A stretch of 64,000 nucleotides of DNA from Aromatoleum toluolicum. GTDB taxonomy: Bacteria; Pseudomonadota; Gammaproteobacteria; Burkholderiales; Rhodocyclaceae. Shown here piece by piece: positions 58,572 through 64,000 of this stretch. Location of the stretch: positions 22,258 to 86,257 of the forward strand of contig NZ_WTVS01000023.1 in assembly GCF_012911005.2 (NCBI RefSeq), given 5' to 3'. Position numbers and translations under genes: made by a program. Under the pieces are notes generated by a model. The model saw only the letters and a list, made by a program, of their open reading frames with translations. It did not search any database and was not told the origin of the DNA. Within the stretch, counting starts at the first letter, position 1. Every line of letters starts with the position of its first letter.

Positions 58572-59612
58572 CTAGCGTTCCTTGCCGGAGCGGAATCCGG
58601 CCTCGTTCTGGCGTGCGGCTTCGTTGCTGACCCACTGCAGCAGCGGACCCTGCGGGTTGTCGCGTTGGCTCTGCTCGCAGGCCTCCACGCACTGCGCGCA
58701 CTGCGTGCAGGTGAACATCAGGCGCTTGATGTTGCGCGGCGTGAGCCGCATCGGGCACACGGCATCGCAGGCCGACTGCCGGTCCGGCAGGCAGTTCGCA
58801 CAGTCGGCGGCGCGCTTGCGCTGGAAGCCGACGACCATCGCCTTGCGGTTGCCCATCCATGCCAGGCTCTGGAACAGGCCTACCGCGCAGGCATAGCGGC
58901 AGAACAGGTGTCGTGCGAACAGGAATTCGATCGACAGCACCGCGGTGCCGGCCGTGAGGAAGATCGTCTGGTTGCGCGTCAGCTCGCCGCCGAAGAGATT
59001 GCCGTAGATCTCCGCCGGCGGAAGCAGATAGGTCAGGAACACCACCGCCCACAGGAAGGCGAAGAACACCGCTGCCGGCACGACGACCAGCCACCAGCGC
59101 GCGTCCGCGCGCCACGGCGTGCCGTCCGCCTTCCACGGCGGAAGCGGTTCCTTGACCCACACGCTGGGCTTGCCCGAGGCCTTCTGCATCAGCTTGTTGA
59201 TCGTCTCGACGACCGAGAAGTGCGGGCACAGCCAGCCGCAGTACAGGCGTCCCCACTTCCACGACACCCACAGGAAGGCCGCCGCGCCGACGACGATGGG
59301 CACGAACAGCCGCAACATGACGTTCGCGCCCGCTTCGAGCGCGCCGATGCGTCCGGCGAGGAAGTCGTCCATGCCCAGCCGCCATTCCATGCCGAGCAGC
59401 CATGCGTGGCCCGCGGCGAGGTCGTAGCGGAGGATGTCGAACACCGGGGCGAGGATGAACAGCGTGAAGAAGGCTATCTGGAAGGCGATGCGCTTCTTCT
59501 GCGTGCGGTTGTGGCCCATCGGCTTCGCGCTCGCGATGGGGATCACGCGCCGGGCGGGTTTCGCCTCGACGTCGGGATTCGCGGACAGCAGGGAGGGAAG
59601 CGGGGCGTTCAT
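58572..59612 (-). CDS. Membrane iron-sulfur protein (NapH/NosR/CcoG-like)
   Basis: A 346-aa inner-membrane protein with about five hydrophobic segments. Cysteine motifs YCGWLCPH and FCRYACAVG lie on membrane-loop boundaries as in NapH and the NosR C-terminus. Two ferredoxin-type clusters follow near the C-terminus (CANCLPDRQSACDAVCP and CTQCAQCVEACEQ). It probably passes electrons across or along the membrane. It is inserted between norQ and norD together with a small membrane gene, so a role in electron supply to, or maturation of, nitric oxide reductase is likely; this is inferred from position. Confidence 0.82.
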   Translation of the reverse strand: MNAPLPSLLSANPDVEAKPARRVIPIASAKPMGHNRTQKKRIAFQIAFFTLFILAPVFDILRYDLAAGHAWLLGMEWRLGMDDFLAGRIGALEAGANVMLRLFVPIVVGAAAFLWVSWKWGRLYCGWLCPHFSVVETINKLMQKASGKPSVWVKEPLPPWKADGTPWRADARWWLVVVPAAVFFAFLWAVVFLTYLLPPAEIYGNLFGGELTRNQTIFLTAGTAVLSIEFLFARHLFCRYACAVGLFQSLAWMGNRKAMVVGFQRKRAADCANCLPDRQSACDAVCPMRLTPRNIKRLMFTCTQCAQCVEACEQSQRDNPQGPLLQWVSNEAARQNEAGFRSGKER

Positions 59613-59616
59613 GGAC

Positions 59617-60024
59617 TTACTCGTAGAGATCCGGGCCGATGAAGGGGTACTGCCAGCTGCGGCCGAGAATCGCGTGATTCAGTCCGACGACGCCGAAGAT
59701 CACCAGCGTGGCGTGAAAGGAAACGAAGTAGAGAATGCCGAGCACCCACGACCATGGATCGTCGAATCCCCCGAGCAGGAAGATCGCGACGCTGACACCG
59801 ACCAGCATCGCGCCGCCGTAGATGCTCGCGATGACCGTCTGCTGCAGGTGGTTGCGCACCACCAGCGGCGCGCTGTCGCGGTGGCGGCGCCACAGCACCA
59901 GCAACGCGAGGAAGGCCAGCCCGGGCGCGATCAGCAGGTTCGCAAGGAACAGCGCCTCGGCGAGGATCGCAAGGCGCGGGCCGGGCATCTGCTCCTTGAG
60001 GAGGTCGGGCTCCTGGGCGGACAT
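59617..60024 (-). CDS. Small membrane protein of the nor cluster
   Basis: A 135-aa protein with three clear hydrophobic segments (about residues 18-45, 65-85 and 92-117) and a short charged N-terminus. No family is recognised with confidence. It lies 4 bp upstream of the iron-sulfur protein gene and 30 bp after norQ, so the three share an operon. It may be a membrane partner of the iron-sulfur protein. Confidence 0.7.
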   Translation of the reverse strand: MSAQEPDLLKEQMPGPRLAILAEALFLANLLIAPGLAFLALLVLWRRHRDSAPLVVRNHLQQTVIASIYGGAMLVGVSVAIFLLGGFDDPWSWVLGILYFVSFHATLVIFGVVGLNHAILGRSWQYPFIGPDLYE

Positions 60025-60054
60025 GGTCTTAGGCCGATTGACCCGGGGACGGTG

Positions 60055-60855
60055 TCAGCGCCCGAAGGTGGCCGACACCACCTCCATCAGCGCGTCGGCG
60101 ACTTCGGGGTCGTCGGTCAGGCTCTCGACGATCGCCGCGCGGCACGCGGTCACCGGGTCCATGCCGTCGCGCACCAGCAGAGCCGCGTATACCAGCAGGC
60201 GCGTGCTCGCGGCTTCCTCGAGATCCTGGTCCTTGAGCGTGCGCAGCGCATGCGCGATCGACACCAGGCGTTTAGCGAGGTCCGGCGCGCAGCGCGACTC
60301 GCCCACGAGGATGGCTTCCTCCCGCTCGGTGGCGGGAAAGTCGAAGCGCAGGCTCACGAAGCGCTGCCGCGTCGACGGCTTCATGCCCTTGAGCAGGTTC
60401 TGGTAGCCCGGGTTGTACGACACCACCAGCATGAAGGAAGGCGGTGCGGCGAGCAGTTCGCCGGTGCGGTCGATCGGGAGGATGCGGCGGTCGTCGGCGA
60501 GCGGGTGCAGCACCACGGTCGTGTCCTTGCGCGCCTCGACGACCTCGTCGAGGTAGCAGATGCCGCCCTCGCGCACCGCGCGCGTCAGGGGGCCGTCGCA
60601 CCACACGGTCTGGCCGTCGCCGATCAGGTGGCGGCCGACGAGGTCGGCCGCGGTCAGGTCGTCATGGCAGGCCACGGTGTATAACGGCAGACCGAGGCGC
60701 GCCGCCATGTGCGCGACGAAGCGCGTCTTGCCGCAGCCCGTCGGGCCCTTGATGAGCAGCGGCAGGCGGTTCTTCCACGCATGCTCGAAGACGTCGATTT
60801 CGTCGCCGGCGGGCTGGTAGAAGGGAACGTCGAGGTGGGGCGTGTCGAGCATCAT
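60055..60855 (-). CDS. norQ: NorQ, MoxR-type AAA+ ATPase
   Basis: A 266-aa AAA+ ATPase that works with NorD in activating nitric oxide reductase. The start at 60855 follows AAAGGA and overlaps the end of the upstream gene by 4 bp; a longer frame upstream is the other gene's DNA. Walker A is GPTGCGKTRF (about residue 35), Walker B is ICYLDEVVEA, sensor 1 is VVSYNPGY and the arginine finger region is STRQRFVSL. Length is typical for NorQ/NirQ. Confidence 0.92.
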   Translation of the reverse strand: MMLDTPHLDVPFYQPAGDEIDVFEHAWKNRLPLLIKGPTGCGKTRFVAHMAARLGLPLYTVACHDDLTAADLVGRHLIGDGQTVWCDGPLTRAVREGGICYLDEVVEARKDTTVVLHPLADDRRILPIDRTGELLAAPPSFMLVVSYNPGYQNLLKGMKPSTRQRFVSLRFDFPATEREEAILVGESRCAPDLAKRLVSIAHALRTLKDQDLEEAASTRLLVYAALLVRDGMDPVTACRAAIVESLTDDPEVADALMEVVSATFGR

Positions 60856-61163
60856 GCGGCGAGTCCTTTCCAGTAGGCAATGCCGATCAGGGCGCAGACG
60901 AGCGTCATCCAGCCGAGCGCGAGCAGCGGCCACATCAGCGGGGCGCGGCGCAGCGCCATGTAGTCGAGGATGATCAGGGCGCCCTTGCCGAAGGCGATAG
61001 AAAACAGCAGGCCGACGATCGCGGGCCCGGTGGTGCCGCTCTCGCCGACGCTCCAGGTCACGATGGTTGCCGCGATGAGCACGGCCCAGATCACCGTGGC
61101 GCGCAATGGCGTGCCGTGATCGGAGTGGGACAGGGCGTGGGCGGAAGATTGGTGGGTTTGCAT
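60852..61163 (-). CDS. norF: NorF-like / cytochrome c oxidase subunit IV-type membrane protein
   Basis: A 103-aa protein with three predicted membrane helices, at about residues 23-40, 46-65 and 76-98. It matches the bacterial cytochrome c oxidase subunit IV family, which in nor clusters is called NorF. It follows norE by 13 bp and overlaps norQ by 4 bp. It is an accessory protein whose loss usually lowers, but does not abolish, NO reductase activity in relatives. The NorF label rests on size, topology and position. Confidence 0.78.
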   Translation of the reverse strand: MQTHQSSAHALSHSDHGTPLRATVIWAVLIAATIVTWSVGESGTTGPAIVGLLFSIAFGKGALIILDYMALRRAPLMWPLLALGWMTLVCALIGIAYWKGLAA

Positions 61164-61176
61164 CGTTTCGTACCTC

Positions 61177-61800
61177 TCAGCGCATCACGTAGACCAGCGG
61201 AAACAGGATCAACCACACCAGATCCACCATGTGCCAGTACGCGGCACCGGTCTCGATCCCGTTCATGCTGCCCGGGCCGTAGCGCCCCCTGCGCGCGTTG
61301 TTCCACAGGGCCGCGAGGATCACCAGCCCCAGGATCACGTGCATGAAGTGGAAGAAGGTCAGCACCAGGTAGAACATGTGGAAGGTGCTCGACGACAGGC
61401 TCACGCCGGCCTCGAACTTCGCCGCGTATTCGAACAGCTTCACGACGATGAAGCCCGCGCCGCACGCGATGCCGCCGGCGATCCACATTGCCGCGCGACG
61501 CCCCTGGGAGGCTTCGGCAGCCTGCACCGCGCGCACGACGAAGTAGCTTGAAGTCAGCAGCAGGATCGTGTTGATCGCCCCGGCATTGCGGTCCAGCGCC
61601 AGCTGTTGCTCGTTGAACAGCTCGACGTTGTTCGCGCGCGCGAACGCATAGGCGATGAAGAAGGCACCGAAGGCGAGCAGTTCGGCCAGGATGAAGAACC
61701 AGATCGCCAGGTCGCCGGGCAGGCGCCGGGCGGGGCCGTCGGAAGGGACGGCCCGGAGGGAGGGCGGCGGGCTCACGAGTGTTTGGACGCATGTATTCAT
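61177..61800 (-). CDS. norE: NorE, cytochrome c oxidase subunit III-like protein
   Basis: A 207-aa membrane protein of the haem-copper oxidase subunit III family with five hydrophobic segments. Family landmarks are LAIWFFILAELLAFGAFFIAY, LTFFHFMHVILGLVIL with its conserved His residues, and the C-terminal YWHMVDLVWLILFPLVYV. It opens the norEFQ-D group on the minus strand and is separated from norB by a terminator. The start has no good ribosome-binding site. A partial FNR/Dnr-like box (61836-61849) is close to it. Confidence 0.87.
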   Translation of the reverse strand: MNTCVQTLVSPPPSLRAVPSDGPARRLPGDLAIWFFILAELLAFGAFFIAYAFARANNVELFNEQQLALDRNAGAINTILLLTSSYFVVRAVQAAEASQGRRAAMWIAGGIACGAGFIVVKLFEYAAKFEAGVSLSSSTFHMFYLVLTFFHFMHVILGLVILAALWNNARRGRYGPGSMNGIETGAAYWHMVDLVWLILFPLVYVMR

Positions 61801-61835
61801 GTGTCCCAGTCTACGAAGGGGAGGTGCGCCGAACC

Positions 61836-61849
61836 TTGATTCCGGTTAA
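61836..61849 (-). promoter_or_regulatory. Weak FNR/Dnr-like box upstream of norE
   Basis: On the minus strand this reads TTAACCGGAATCAA, with one perfect half-site (ATCAA) and one degenerate one. Its centre is 42 bp from the norE start codon, so a promoter driven from it would give an almost leaderless mRNA. It is a tentative site. Confidence 0.3.
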
Positions 61850-61901
61850 CTCCCGGACTTGGTGCAACAAAGAGGTGGGGAAAAAACCCCAAATGCCCCG
61901 C

Positions 61902-61933
61902 CGCAATAAAAAAGGGGCGGCCGAAGCCGCCCC
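61902..61933 (-). terminator. Intrinsic terminator after norCB
   Basis: A perfect 8-bp stem GGGGCGGC/GCCGCCCC with a TTCG tetraloop on the minus strand (61914-61933), followed by TTTTTTATTG. It lies 46 bp past the norB stop and separates norCB from norE. Confidence 0.88.
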
Positions 61934-61978
61934 GGAATCGCTTCCCGGCCCCGCGGAGGGCCGGGAGCGAGTGATCCA

Positions 61979-63824
<1,846 letters not shown>

Positions 63825-63916
63825 GGTTTGTCCCTCATTGTTTTGTCATGCATCCGAGTGATTGAGAAATAACCCGAAGGTTGCACGCATTCTCGGTAGC
63901 GGGGCCGGGGCGCTCC

Positions 63917-63930
63917 ATGATTTGAATCAA
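63917..63930 (-). promoter_or_regulatory. FNR/Dnr-type box of the norCB promoter
   Basis: On the minus strand TTGATTCAAATCAT matches TTGAT-N4-ATCAA at all but the last base. A -10-like GAGAAT at 63890-63895 puts the expected start of transcription about 41.5 bp from the box centre, the normal class II activator position. Confidence 0.7.
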
Positions 63931-64000
63931 TTTCGGGAATTCAGTGCATTGATCGTCTCGATGAATGGAAAACGGGGCCGGGCTCGCGGGAGGATAGACC

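Overview
The window is high-GC chromosomal DNA from a denitrifying betaproteobacterium. The paired sugar-transport operons, the nitric oxide reductase locus, the Dnr-type regulator and the gene style fit the Rhodocyclales (Azoarcus, Aromatoleum or Thauera-like). That placement is inferred from gene content; no 16S rRNA gene is present.

Region 1 (1-8944) is a glucose-type module. A truncated sugar-binding protein, two permeases and an ATPase form one ABC importer (GtsABC/MalK-like). They are followed by a convergent Gfo/Idh/MocA oxidoreductase, a glucokinase-RpiR fusion protein and an orphan branched-chain-type binding protein. Region 2 (9038-15875) holds a hybrid histidine kinase with two receivers, an AraC regulator, and an overlapping thuA-like / thuB-like / MFS operon. 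Region 3 (15876-31158) is a large alpha-glucoside or trehalose regulon. It has a LamB/ScrY-type porin, a LacI repressor with palindromic operators, two tandem GH13 alpha-glucosidases, a second complete ABC importer, a GH37 trehalase, an MFS transporter and an aldo/keto reductase. Sugars would enter through the porin and importer, be hydrolysed in the cytoplasm and be phosphorylated by the glucokinase. Region 4 (31293-35375) carries an adenosine-specific kinase, a GAF-GAF-GGDEF-EAL protein and a HigBA-type toxin-antitoxin pair.

Region 5 (35538-54645) is an integrative element inserted in the 3' half of a tRNA-Thr(TGT) gene. It is bounded by a perfect 50-bp direct repeat, with 11-bp ATTCCTACCCA-type repeats just inside both ends. 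It encodes a tyrosine integrase, an AlpA-like regulator, a 37-aa ORF and a coupled replication-like operon (ParB-like, helicase, winged-helix protein with iteron-like repeats in its 3' end, TOPRIM protein, DUF5681-like protein). It then has a LAGLIDADG endonuclease, an XRE regulator with two operator-like palindromes, a small membrane protein, and two giant genes in tandem. The giant genes encode STAND P-loop NTPases (1507 and 1634 aa), each with an N-terminal PD-(D/E)xK-type nuclease-like domain. No capsid, tail or conjugation genes are visible, so it looks like a satellite-type or defence island. The STAND pair is the strongest candidate for an undescribed anti-phage system.

Region 6 (54596-64000) returns to the chromosome. 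It has the intact tRNA-Thr, a GAF/HD-GYP protein, and a denitrification locus on the minus strand. norCB is preceded by an FNR/Dnr-type box and ends in a strong terminator. It is followed by norE, a norF-like gene, norQ, two accessory membrane genes, norD and a Crp/Fnr regulator whose recognition helix carries the FNR-type ExxSR motif.
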